The notes beneath the pieces are model-generated. The model was not told where the DNA came from, did no database searches, and worked only from the letters and a program-made list of their open reading frames with translations. Positions 16,403 through 24,240 of a stretch of 50,538 bases of DNA are shown here, piece after piece (positions within the stretch are counted from its first letter, which is position 1; each line of letters begins with the position of its first letter). A program made the position numbers and the translations under genes. The DNA comes from Anaerolineales bacterium (GTDB taxonomy: Bacteria; Chloroflexota; Anaerolineae; Anaerolineales; UBA11858): positions 1-50,538 of the forward strand of contig JANTFT010000013.1 of NCBI GenBank assembly GCA_024763275.1. The letters are read 5' to 3'.

Positions 16403-17968
16403 CTAGCCCTCTTCCCCTATTAAGCTTTCATCCGGTGGTATTTCCTCCAACCCCGATTCATGCAGCTCCATTCTCCTGCGGGGAGCGGGCCAGATACCCT
16501 CAGGCCGGATGATCATCATTATCACCAGCAACGCGCCAAAGACCAGCAGGCGGTAGATGTCCAGTTCACGCAATACCTCAGGTAGACCTTTCAACACAAA
16601 TGCGCCAATCATCACGCCGGGTATGCTGCCCATTCCACCCACGATCAAGAGGGAAAGCACATTGATAGATACCATCAGGGTGTGGTCGGCTGGGCCAGTA
16701 TATTGATTGCGGGCCGCAAATAACACCCCACCGAATCCTGCAAAAGCTGCACCCGTTGCAAAGGCCATCAGCTTGTAGTAAAGAGTATTAATGCCCATCG
16801 CCTGAGCAACCGTTTCATCCTCCCGCATGGCCATCCAGGCTCGCCCGACGCGTGATTTCTGGAGGAAATTGGTTAATAAAATCGCCAGCAAAATCCCCAG
16901 AATGATCAAATAAAGATAGGCTCTTTCGTTGCTGAGTGAGATACCGAACAGGCTTGGCCCACCAATATCCCGCACTCCCTGGGGTCCCCCCAGATAAGGG
17001 GACATCATATCACTGCGGATCAAGACCCGGATGATCTCGCCAAAACCCAATGTCACGATAGCCAGGTAGTCGCCCCGCATGCGCAGGACTGGTATACCGA
17101 GCAGTATCCCGGCAAAGGCGGCTAGCAGGATGCTGATGACCAGGACCGGCCAAAAACTCCACTGAATGGGAATGGGTGCTGGCGCGGTCAGCAAGCCCAC
17201 TGTATAGGCACCGATGGCAAAGAAAGCCACATAACCAAGGTCAAGCAGTCCTGCCAGGCCAACTACGATGTTCAACCCCAGGCCCATTATGACATATATG
17301 CCTACCGTTCCCATTGCATAGTTCCAGTATTTACCCAAAAATTGGGGCATTAGCAGAGTACCAGCCAGCAGGATGCCATACCCGATCCACTTGGACTGGG
17401 GATGTTCCTTGTAGCGAACAACTATGCTGGTCCCTGATATGCGATCCTTGATCTGGAGGTATTTTTTCTGCAGGTAACCTCCTGCATGACGGGTTTCCAG
17501 GATATAGGACGCCAGGGCTCCTACCAGATTGAAGATCAGGAAAATGAAGAATGTCATCAATGCACCGGCTATAATACTGCGGCCGTAGAGCAGGAATTGC
17601 ACAGAAGGACGGTCCAATTGTGCCAGATAAGTGCGCATTTCAATATCCGCACCGTCCAGAGAACCGACCAAGAAGGTAAAAAGAGCTGTGATCGATCCGA
17701 TCACCAGACCTGAAACTGCCCCGTTTCTGAGCACTGCCTTCCAATTCTCTTTGTCCTCTTTTGCCGCCCGTGATCCTGCCCACCAGGCCAGCAAGGCAAA
17801 CAGGAGCATCAATCCACCACTATTTCCTGTCCTGGTGATGGACTGTAAGTTAAATAATTCACCGAGAATATCGGAAAGTGTCTTTGTCAGTCCAAACAAC
17901 ATTAAGAATATGATCACAACACCGAAAATCAAGCCCGACCTGGCACTAGCTTTTAATTGATCTCTCAT
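16403..17968 (-). CDS. livM: Branched-chain amino acid ABC transporter permease LivM
   Basis: A 521-residue permease. The C-terminal part (from about residue 200) is the LivM core, with GLAGLLDLGYVAFFAIGAY, GDYLAIVTLGFGEIIR and FATGAAFAGFGGVLFA. The N-terminal 150 residues add about four hydrophobic helices not found in the smallest LivM proteins. It forms the channel with LivH, whose stop codon shares one base with this start at 17968. Substrates of this family include leucine, isoleucine, valine, but also amides and urea, so the ligand is not certain. Confidence 0.9.
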   Translation of the reverse strand: MRDQLKASARSGLIFGVVIIFLMLFGLTKTLSDILGELFNLQSITRTGNSGGLMLLFALLAWWAGSRAAKEDKENWKAVLRNGAVSGLVIGSITALFTFLVGSLDGADIEMRTYLAQLDRPSVQFLLYGRSIIAGALMTFFIFLIFNLVGALASYILETRHAGGYLQKKYLQIKDRISGTSIVVRYKEHPQSKWIGYGILLAGTLLMPQFLGKYWNYAMGTVGIYVIMGLGLNIVVGLAGLLDLGYVAFFAIGAYTVGLLTAPAPIPIQWSFWPVLVISILLAAFAGILLGIPVLRMRGDYLAIVTLGFGEIIRVLIRSDMMSPYLGGPQGVRDIGGPSLFGISLSNERAYLYLIILGILLAILLTNFLQKSRVGRAWMAMREDETVAQAMGINTLYYKLMAFATGAAFAGFGGVLFAARNQYTGPADHTLMVSINVLSLLIVGGMGSIPGVMIGAFVLKGLPEVLRELDIYRLLVFGALLVIMMIIRPEGIWPAPRRRMELHESGLEEIPPDESLIGEEG

Positions 17969-19062
17969 CAGACTTTCTCCTCAGATAACACCTCGCCGAT
18001 GATACCAGACGGTCGGAAGATCAATACCAGGACCAATATAGAGAAGGCAATCACATCTTTCAGCTGGAAATCTATACCCAGCGCAGCGGGTCCAAGTGAC
18101 TCCACGACTCCCAGGATCATCCCACCGATCATCGCGCCCGGAATATTCCCAATTCCGCCCAGGACCGCAGCGGTAAAGGCTTTCAACCCAGGGATGAATC
18201 CGACATAATGGTAGATGATGCCGTTGTGAATACCCCACATCACACCTGCTGCACCACCCATCACACCACTGATAACGAAAGTGTTGCTGATCACTCGATC
18301 TACGTTAATACCCATCAGGGCAGCGGTTTGTTTGTCCTCCGCAACTGCCCGCATGGATCGTCCATAACGGGTCCTCATCACCAGGATGTAAAGAGTGACC
18401 ATCAGCAGGATAGAGAGCACGAAAGTCAGCACGCCGGTATAGGTCAGGATCACTTCTTCACCCGCGACGGGGATCCGCCATCCCACAGATCGCTGCAGGG
18501 AAGCCGGATTGATATATGTCCGGCGTTTGGGCCCAAATGTCACCTGGGCCGCATTCTGCAGGAAGATCGAGGCACCGATAGCGCTGATGAGAGGGATCAG
18601 TCGAGGCGCGCCGCGCAGGGGCCGGTAGGCAATCCGCTCCAGGAAGTAGCCAACCACAGCCGAGATAAACATGCCAGCCAGAAAGGCCAGGATAACGGAG
18701 ACGATCTGATAGGAATCTAAAAAGCTTAACCCGGTTGCCTCAACCGGGATGGATTTCAATGCCTCAAATACAAAATAACCGGCAAAAGCTCCCAGCATCA
18801 TGACTTCGCCGTGGGCGAAGTTGATCATGAACAGGATTCCGTAGACCAGCGTATACCCGATAGCGATCACTGAATAGACACTGCCGATGATCAGTCCACT
18901 GATTGCGAATCGCAGCCAGGTATCCGGCCCGTAAGCACCGGAATCGATCACGGTGTACAGCCGCCAGGTCAAAAAAGCGATAAAAAGGATAGAGATGATA
19001 ACTTGGACAATTAAAAAGGTGTTGATCGGCCCAGCTGTATTTTGGGAAAGGGTTTTACTCAT
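17968..19062 (-). CDS. livH: Branched-chain amino acid ABC transporter permease LivH
   Basis: A 364-residue permease with an added N-terminal helix. The LivH core has GSVYSVIAIGYTLVYGILFMINFAHGEVMMLGAF and RAVAEDKQTAALMGI, the cytoplasmic coupling region. It is preceded by a 109-base gap with a strong hairpin after the binding-protein gene and overlaps livM by 1 base. It forms half of the transmembrane channel. Confidence 0.9.
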   Translation of the reverse strand: MSKTLSQNTAGPINTFLIVQVIISILFIAFLTWRLYTVIDSGAYGPDTWLRFAISGLIIGSVYSVIAIGYTLVYGILFMINFAHGEVMMLGAFAGYFVFEALKSIPVEATGLSFLDSYQIVSVILAFLAGMFISAVVGYFLERIAYRPLRGAPRLIPLISAIGASIFLQNAAQVTFGPKRRTYINPASLQRSVGWRIPVAGEEVILTYTGVLTFVLSILLMVTLYILVMRTRYGRSMRAVAEDKQTAALMGINVDRVISNTFVISGVMGGAAGVMWGIHNGIIYHYVGFIPGLKAFTAAVLGGIGNIPGAMIGGMILGVVESLGPAALGIDFQLKDVIAFSILVLVLIFRPSGIIGEVLSEEKV

Positions 19063-19108
19063 AGTAACCTTCTTTGTAAATAAACCTTCCCGGAGGGGAA
19101 AGAGTCAG

Positions 19109-19137
19109 GCGAGGCAAGCTAGACAAGCTTGCCTCGC
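19109..19137 (-). promoter_or_regulatory. Strong stem-loop between the binding-protein gene and livH
   Basis: A perfect 12-bp stem (GCGAGGCAAGCT with AGCTTGCCTCGC) with a 5-base loop lies in the gap. On the minus strand, the direction of transcription, no T-run follows, so it is more likely an mRNA-stabilising or partial-attenuation element. This would let more binding protein than permease be made. Confidence 0.55.
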
Positions 19138-19171
19138 TTTTCAAACACTCTTTCACTCTTGGTTCGTTGGC

Positions 19172-20380
19172 TTAGGGAAGCACCCAGGCACCATCTTTGA
19201 CGACCAGGAATGAAGGACCGGAGGCATTGCACTCACCAGCGTTGCAGGAGAGCATACCGGTCAAGCCTTCGTAACCTTCCATATTATCGACAGCCTGAAC
19301 TAAGGCTTCGCGGGGGATGTACAGATTTCCATCCTCACCCAGGATAGCAACGGACTTGATCGCCTGGATCAGAGCATCAGTCACATCGTAACCGTGCCAG
19401 GTGAATGTGGAGACAGCGCCGGGAGGATCACCGTAAACGCTCTCAAAGTAAGTGTTGAACTCCTCCACCCGCGGGCTGGAAACCGGCGCGCCAGAAGCCG
19501 CATAAACGCCTTCTGCGTTTTCGCCAGCTAGTTCGATGAAAGTGTCACCGAAGGTGCCGTCATCACTGAAGAGGATGACGCCCTCCAGGCCGGCGACAGG
19601 CATATCCTTGGCGATGACCGCTGCTTCAGGATAGTAACCACCATAATAGATCGCCTCAGGCTTCGCCGCACCGATATCGGTCAGCACTGCGCTGTAATCG
19701 GTCTCACCGGGAGTGACAGCTTCCACCGCAACCACATCACCGCCCAGGCTGGTGAACACTTCCTGGACTTTCTCGGCAACACCCTTACCATAAGCATCAC
19801 CATCATGCATTACAGCCAGTTTCTTCACACCAAGCACGTTAAAGAGATATTCAGCCGCGAATTGTCCCTGAATATCATCGGTGAAAGGAATGCGGTTGAA
19901 CACATCCTGGTCTCCACCAGTGAGATCAGCACGGGTCGCCGAAGGGGAAAGCATCGGCAATCTGGCCGCATTGAAGATCGGGATAGCCGCAGCTGTAGCA
20001 CCCGAGAATGTGAGTCCTGCGATGGCCACGACATCGGGATCGGAAACGAAGAGGTTTGCCACTGAGGCGCCGCCTTCACCGCTTCCCTGAGTATCCTCAA
20101 CCAACAGCTCGAAGTCAAACCCCTCTACTCCTCCAGCTTTATTGGCATCCTCGACAGCCAGTAAGCCAGCATTGGAAATGTCAATTCCAAAGGCAGAGTA
20201 GTCTCCAGCCATCGGTCCGCCATATCCAATTTTAACGGTTTTACCTGGCTCAATGACCGCACAGACTGTTTCATCAGGATTTTCGGCGCAGACATCAGGA
20301 GCTTTTGCTCCACCGCCGCAAGCAGCCAGTATCAGGCTGACAGCGACCAAAATACTAAAAAACAAATATCGTTTTGACAT
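19172..20380 (-). CDS. livK: Branched-chain amino acid ABC transporter substrate-binding lipoprotein
   Basis: A 402-residue type I periplasmic-binding-fold lipoprotein. The signal peptide ends in lipobox LILAACGGG. The mature protein has the family start TVKIGYGGPMAGDYSAFG and the domain crossings AVMHDGDAYGKG and GVILFSDDG. A CNAGEC cysteine pair near the C-terminus probably forms a disulfide. The start at 20380 has AAGGAGG 8 bases upstream; a start at 20428 would place 16 extra residues before the signal peptide and is rejected. First gene of the liv operon. Confidence 0.9.
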   Translation of the reverse strand: MSKRYLFFSILVAVSLILAACGGGAKAPDVCAENPDETVCAVIEPGKTVKIGYGGPMAGDYSAFGIDISNAGLLAVEDANKAGGVEGFDFELLVEDTQGSGEGGASVANLFVSDPDVVAIAGLTFSGATAAAIPIFNAARLPMLSPSATRADLTGGDQDVFNRIPFTDDIQGQFAAEYLFNVLGVKKLAVMHDGDAYGKGVAEKVQEVFTSLGGDVVAVEAVTPGETDYSAVLTDIGAAKPEAIYYGGYYPEAAVIAKDMPVAGLEGVILFSDDGTFGDTFIELAGENAEGVYAASGAPVSSPRVEEFNTYFESVYGDPPGAVSTFTWHGYDVTDALIQAIKSVAILGEDGNLYIPREALVQAVDNMEGYEGLTGMLSCNAGECNASGPSFLVVKDGAWVLP

Positions 20381-20707
20381 ACGTGTTTCCTCCTTAGGGA
20401 AATTCTCTAACCAACATATTGCTGTCATCGTTGTAGTATTTATTCTTTTCGGTCTACCTCCTTTCTAGTGTTTGAAGAACTTGTCTGTTTTTTCTCCCTT
20501 GAATCAATCGGTTGCCGCAAAGTCAGGAATGCCATCCGGCTGACCTACCAATCCACAAGAGCCCAAACAGGATACCCCTCCACCTGATCGAGGTATGGTC
20601 CTGGAAATTTACTCTGCTTTAAAATGTACCTGTAATTAAACTATGCGCTTACAGACTTTTCGCGATTTATGTTTGGGAAATGTGACACTTAAGAAATCAT
20701 CACTTGA
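20381..20707 (-). promoter_or_regulatory. Long 5' leader of the liv operon
   Basis: If the promoter at 20714-20741 is used, the mRNA has about 325 untranslated bases before the first gene. The leader holds several possible hairpins, one at about 20519-20548 with AGGTCAG/CTGAC arms. It also has a perfect AAAGGAGGT at 20456-20464 with no start codon at the proper distance. No known riboswitch was recognised. No other gene is seen in the stretch 20381-20823. Confidence 0.35.
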
Positions 20708-20713
20708 TTGTGG

Positions 20714-20741
20714 AGTATAACATAATTCGAATATATATCAA
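20714..20741 (-). promoter_or_regulatory. Sigma-70-like promoter of the liv operon
   Basis: On the minus strand TTGATA (20741-20736) is followed after 16 bases by TATACT (20719-20714) in AT-rich DNA between the FabL-type gene and the liv operon. The predicted start is near 20707. Confidence 0.5.
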
Positions 20742-20823
20742 GGAACGATTGGGCAGGTATCTGACCAGAAACAGCCTCTCACCTACCACTCATCCTTCGA
20801 ATCAAGGCAGGACACTCCCAACC

Positions 20824-21615
20824 TCAGGATGGACGCCGTAAACCGCTGGCAGGAAGGGTAAAACCTCCATCAGCCAGGATGGTTTGCCCCCTGATCATGC
20901 TGGCCGCGGGGGAGCATAAGAAGGCCACGATTCCGGCCACATCCTCCGGCGCCACTATCCTTCCAGCAGGTGTCTGCTCCGCGATTTCTCCCAGCAGATC
21001 CTCATCCTGCATGGTGTTGAAATGCTGAAGCGCTTCTGTGGCCACAATTCCTGGTGAGACCGCATTAACGCTGATATTCCGGGAGGCAAATTCAACTGCC
21101 ATATAGCGAGTAAGGGCCTCAATGGCAGCCTTGCTGGCGCCAACCACAGCGTATTCGGGCAGAACCCGGAAAGATCCCGGGCTGGATATGCTGACAATCC
21201 AGCCTCCTCCTCTATTCTCCATCAGGGGGACAGATTTTTGGGCCAGGAACAGATATGCCCGGGCGTTGATGTCCAGGGTCCAATCCCATCCTTTGGGCCG
21301 CTGCTCCATAATAGGCCGGTTGTAGCCCGAGCCGGCATTGCTGATCAGAAAATCCAGCCCGCCAAAGGCCCGCTCTGTTTCAGAAACCAGGTGGTCGATG
21401 TCCGCGATGTCGCCGACATTGGCTTTGACGATTTCCACCCTGACACCCAGTCCGGAAATCTCCCGGGCAGTTTGCTCAGCCGGTTCGCGGTTGCGAAAAT
21501 AATTGACCACGATGTCTGCCCCCAGGGAAGCGAAATGCAGGGCAATGGCCCTGCCGATCCCCCGTCCGGAACCTGTGATCAGGGCGGTCTTTCCCTCATA
21601 AAAGGATCCTGTCAT
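20824..21615 (-). CDS. fabL: FabL-type enoyl-[acyl-carrier-protein] reductase (SDR superfamily)
   Basis: A 263-residue short-chain dehydrogenase. The cofactor motif is TGSGRGIGRAIA near the N-terminus. The catalytic tyrosine and lysine are six residues apart (YAVVGASK), as in enoyl-ACP reductases of the FabL/FabI type and unlike the YxxxK of ordinary SDRs. The surrounding SISSPGSFR, ALTRYMAVEFA and ASMIRGQTILADGG are very close to Bacillus FabL, which reduces trans-2-enoyl-ACP with NADPH in the last step of each fatty-acid elongation round. The frame opens at 21720, but the ATG at 21615 has GAGGAGAG upstream and is the family start. No other fatty-acid genes are nearby. Confidence 0.8.
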   Translation of the reverse strand: MTGSFYEGKTALITGSGRGIGRAIALHFASLGADIVVNYFRNREPAEQTAREISGLGVRVEIVKANVGDIADIDHLVSETERAFGGLDFLISNAGSGYNRPIMEQRPKGWDWTLDINARAYLFLAQKSVPLMENRGGGWIVSISSPGSFRVLPEYAVVGASKAAIEALTRYMAVEFASRNISVNAVSPGIVATEALQHFNTMQDEDLLGEIAEQTPAGRIVAPEDVAGIVAFLCSPAASMIRGQTILADGGFTLPASGLRRPS

Positions 21616-21807
21616 GCTGCTCTCCTCTTTTGGTCCTATTTTATCCCAAAATGTCACGTGTTTTCCATCTCTCCAGAGAGCTGGACTTACGCTTGAATCT
21701 TCCATTTTATAGACAACCACAGCCGGGTTGCTTTGTCTGAAAACAGCTCATCATCAGCTCATAAATTTCGCCTATGACCCCTTATTGAAATCATTTATAA
21801 AGCTTGT

Positions 21808-21886
21808 GATAAATTGCACTTATCCAAAGCCTTTCACAAATCTATACTTTCCTCAGTCATGTAATTAATCATTCTGTTAAGTGATT
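21808..21886 (+). promoter_or_regulatory. Two imperfect palindromes before the ArsR-family gene
   Basis: GATAA-N7-TTATC (21808-21824) and AATCA-N10-TGATT (21867-21886) lie in the AT-rich intergenic region, the second just before the start codon at 21895. Both resemble operator half-sites for small winged-helix dimers. Binding is inferred only from symmetry and position. Confidence 0.3.
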
Positions 21887-21894
21887 GAGTATAT

Positions 21895-22191
21895 ATGGAT
21901 CCCAAAAGGAAATCAAAAGCTAAGGAACAAGCGGAATTCTGTGGGATCTTGGGAAATACGCTTAGGATCCGAATCGTTTGGGCACTTGGGGATCAAGAAC
22001 TCACTGTCAGCGAAATCGCAAAGCGGATAGATACCTCTATGCAGAATACTTCCCAGCATCTTCGGTTGATGAAGGACAAAGGGGTCCTGCAGTTCCGCAG
22101 AGATGGAAGGGAAATCTACTATCGCATTGCAGAAACAGAATTCAGCCGGGTTTGTCCCGTAATTTCTAAAAATCGTTCACAGACAAGCTAA
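21895..22191 (+). CDS. ArsR-family winged-helix repressor heading the TusA/Qmo-like operon
   Basis: A 98-residue ArsR-type regulator. The recognition helix region is TSMQNTSQHLRLMKDKGVL (about residues 47-65), followed by a wing FRRDGREIYYRI. It has just two cysteines, C16 before the helix-turn-helix and C87 near the C-terminus. A two-cysteine layout is also used by persulfide-sensing ArsR proteins such as SqrR/BigR, although C16 is placed earlier than in those. No CxC metal site of classical ArsR is present. The gene precedes tusA by 25 bases and probably controls the operon. No ribosome-binding site is visible before the ATG. Confidence 0.8.
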   Translation: MDPKRKSKAKEQAEFCGILGNTLRIRIVWALGDQELTVSEIAKRIDTSMQNTSQHLRLMKDKGVLQFRRDGREIYYRIAETEFSRVCPVISKNRSQTS

Positions 22192-22216
22192 GTCCCTATC
22201 CTATAAGGAGAATCTC

Positions 22217-22471
22217 ATGTCACCAGAAGAACTGGAAAAAGTTTCGGTCGAAAAAGTTGTAGATGCTCGTGGAAGTGCCTGCCCTGGTCCTCTCCTTGAG
22301 GCAAAGAAAGGAATTGGAACTGTAGGTATCGATGAAGTCCTGGAAATCTGGTCAGGTGACGAATCTACAAAACAAACAATGGATAGATGGTGCACGAAGG
22401 TTGGTCATGAATATTTAGGCTTTTTGGCTGCCGATGGATATGACCGAATTTTCGTTCGCAGGAAAAAATAG
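22217..22471 (+). CDS. tusA: TusA-family sulfur carrier
   Basis: An 84-residue cytoplasmic sulfur carrier. The conserved ACPGPLLEAKK motif (CPxP, Cys 22) holds the persulfide. The following GIGTVGIDEVLEIWSGDE and the C-terminal beta strand are typical of the fold. AAGGAG lies 8 bases before the start. Placed with an MvhD-like protein, HdrA-like flavoproteins and DsrE, it more probably serves dissimilatory sulfur transfer than tRNA thiolation, since no tus or mnm genes are nearby. Confidence 0.9.
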   Translation: MSPEELEKVSVEKVVDARGSACPGPLLEAKKGIGTVGIDEVLEIWSGDESTKQTMDRWCTKVGHEYLGFLAADGYDRIFVRRKK

Positions 22472-22496
22472 TCCCTTATCCAGGGAGAAATATCCG

Positions 22497-22940
22497 ATGA
22501 CAAAGGTTGAGTCTTCATACACACCAAACATCCTCCTGCTTTCAACAATCGACTGTGCTTACCCGGGAGCAGATTGGGCCGGGCAGATGCATATGGATCA
22601 CTATGTTCAAGCCTTCAATTTACGGGTTCCAAGCCCAGCTATGTTCCCGGAGGAGTTCTATTTCTATTGTTTTGAGCAAGGGTTTGATGGGATCTTGATC
22701 ATGTCCTGTGGCGCTGAATGTCCCTACCCAGGGGCATATGACCGTTTAGCTAAACGAGTTGACCATCTTTACAAAATGATGAAAGAGCGTAATCTGGAAA
22801 CCGATCGCCTAAGACTAACTGCCATCTGCACCGTTTGCGCCCAAGCCTATGTGAAAGAGATTGAGGATATGGCTGGAAACTTGAAAACTCTACCACCAAT
22901 CAAAAAAGCCCTGGGCGACATTCCGCAAGGAGTAAATTAG
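22497..22940 (+). CDS. MvhD-like iron-sulfur protein (hydrogenase delta subunit family)
   Basis: A 147-residue protein related to MvhD, the [2Fe-2S] subunit that links hydrogenase or formate dehydrogenase to HdrA. Six cysteines are seen (C20, C58, C71, C75, C111, C114), with DCAYPGADWAG, MSCGAECPYPGAY and ICTVC in the places of the MvhD conserved blocks. In Desulfovibrio QmoB this domain is fused to the HdrA part; here it is a separate gene. The start at 22497 has AGGGAG upstream; an earlier frame start at 22434 overlaps tusA and is not needed. It lies 1 base before the QmoA-like gene. Confidence 0.8.
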   Translation: MTKVESSYTPNILLLSTIDCAYPGADWAGQMHMDHYVQAFNLRVPSPAMFPEEFYFYCFEQGFDGILIMSCGAECPYPGAYDRLAKRVDHLYKMMKERNLETDRLRLTAICTVCAQAYVKEIEDMAGNLKTLPPIKKALGDIPQGVN

Positions 22941-22941
22941 C

Positions 22942-24240
22942 ATGGAGTCAAATTTCGATGCCTTGATCATTGGTGCTGGTATTTCTGGTATGCAAACCGC
23001 CAACGATTTAGCTGATCAGGGACTCAAGGTGCTGGTCGTTGAGAAGGAACCAAGCATCGGTGGGGCGATGATTTTGCTCTCGAAAGTATTTCCCACACTT
23101 GATTGCGCCAGTTGTATCACTACCCCAAAGATGTCTGCGGTGAAAAATCACGACAATATCACCATTATGACTCTCTCTCACATTAAAAGCTTTAAGAGGG
23201 AGGGTATGCTGTTCAAAGTGGTCATCCACAAAGAACCCCGCTACGTCGATGAAGTTGCCTGTACCGGATGCGGGAAATGCGAATACGCCTGCCCTGTTCT
23301 CCGCTCAGATCCTTTTGATTTCAATCTTGGCGTTACCAAAGCAATCCACCTTCCATTTAAGAACGCCATCCCCCTGGCTGCAGTACTAGATATGGATTAC
23401 TGCATCCAATGTGGAGCTTGCACTAGAGTTTGTCCGGTACCAGATTGTATTAACTACCTTGATGAACCGGAGGACATCCAGATCACAGTTAGAACGGCCA
23501 TCCAATGTACAGGTTTTGATCTGACGCCCATGAACGCAAAGGCAGAATACCATGCTGAAGACCTGGAGAACGTGATCAGTCCGATGCAAATGGAACGACT
23601 GCTGGCCCCTCATGGCCCCTACGGTGGAATCCTGCGGCCTTCGGATGGCAATCTAGCTGATTCCATCGCTTTTATCCAATGTGCTGGATCCCGCGACGAA
23701 ACCCTTGGCATACCTTATTGCTCCAGGGTCTGCTGCATGTATGCCATCAAACAAGCTATGCTGCTCTCAGGAATCCTGCCCCTGGCGGATATCACGATCT
23801 ATTACATGGATATTCGCACTTTTGGGAAAGGTCATGACCAGTTTTACCAAAATGCCAAGGCAATGGGCATCAATTTCATCAAAGCAAAAGTTGCCCAGAT
23901 AAATGCCGCCGAGAATGGGAATATCAAACTGCGCATTGAAGAAATCGGTCAAAATGGGGGATTGCGGGAAGTTGAACACGACCTGTGTGTGCTCTCACTC
24001 GGTATGGTTCCTAAAAATACTGGGAACAACCCTCTTCATCTTGCGATCGGCGAAGATGGATTTGTCGCATCTATCAACCCGAAGACTTCACCTACCCTCA
24101 CATCAGAATCAGGTGTTTTCGTGGCAGGAACTGCATCAGGACCGAAGGATATCGTTGATTCAATCATCGAAGGGAGTGCGGCAGCCATGCAAGCCAGCGC
24201 CTATCTACAGAACTTGAACATTTCAGAGGTGGTCCAATGA
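22942..24240 (+). CDS. QmoA/HdrA-like FAD and iron-sulfur protein
   Basis: A 432-residue flavoprotein. The FAD site is IIGAGISGM (residues 9-17), and a DCASC pair follows at 54-58. Two [4Fe-4S] ferredoxin motifs, C107-C117 (CTGCGKCEYACP) and C154-C164 (CIQCGACTRVCP), are inserted in the flavin domain. The later IQCAGSRDE and YCSRVCCMYAIKQA blocks are conserved in HdrA/QmoA proteins. In sulfate reducers QmoA works with QmoB and QmoC to pass electrons between menaquinone and APS reductase; no aprAB is in the window, so the partner here is different or elsewhere. The stop overlaps the next start (ATGA). Confidence 0.85.
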   Translation: MESNFDALIIGAGISGMQTANDLADQGLKVLVVEKEPSIGGAMILLSKVFPTLDCASCITTPKMSAVKNHDNITIMTLSHIKSFKREGMLFKVVIHKEPRYVDEVACTGCGKCEYACPVLRSDPFDFNLGVTKAIHLPFKNAIPLAAVLDMDYCIQCGACTRVCPVPDCINYLDEPEDIQITVRTAIQCTGFDLTPMNAKAEYHAEDLENVISPMQMERLLAPHGPYGGILRPSDGNLADSIAFIQCAGSRDETLGIPYCSRVCCMYAIKQAMLLSGILPLADITIYYMDIRTFGKGHDQFYQNAKAMGINFIKAKVAQINAAENGNIKLRIEEIGQNGGLREVEHDLCVLSLGMVPKNTGNNPLHLAIGEDGFVASINPKTSPTLTSESGVFVAGTASGPKDIVDSIIEGSAAAMQASAYLQNLNISEVVQ

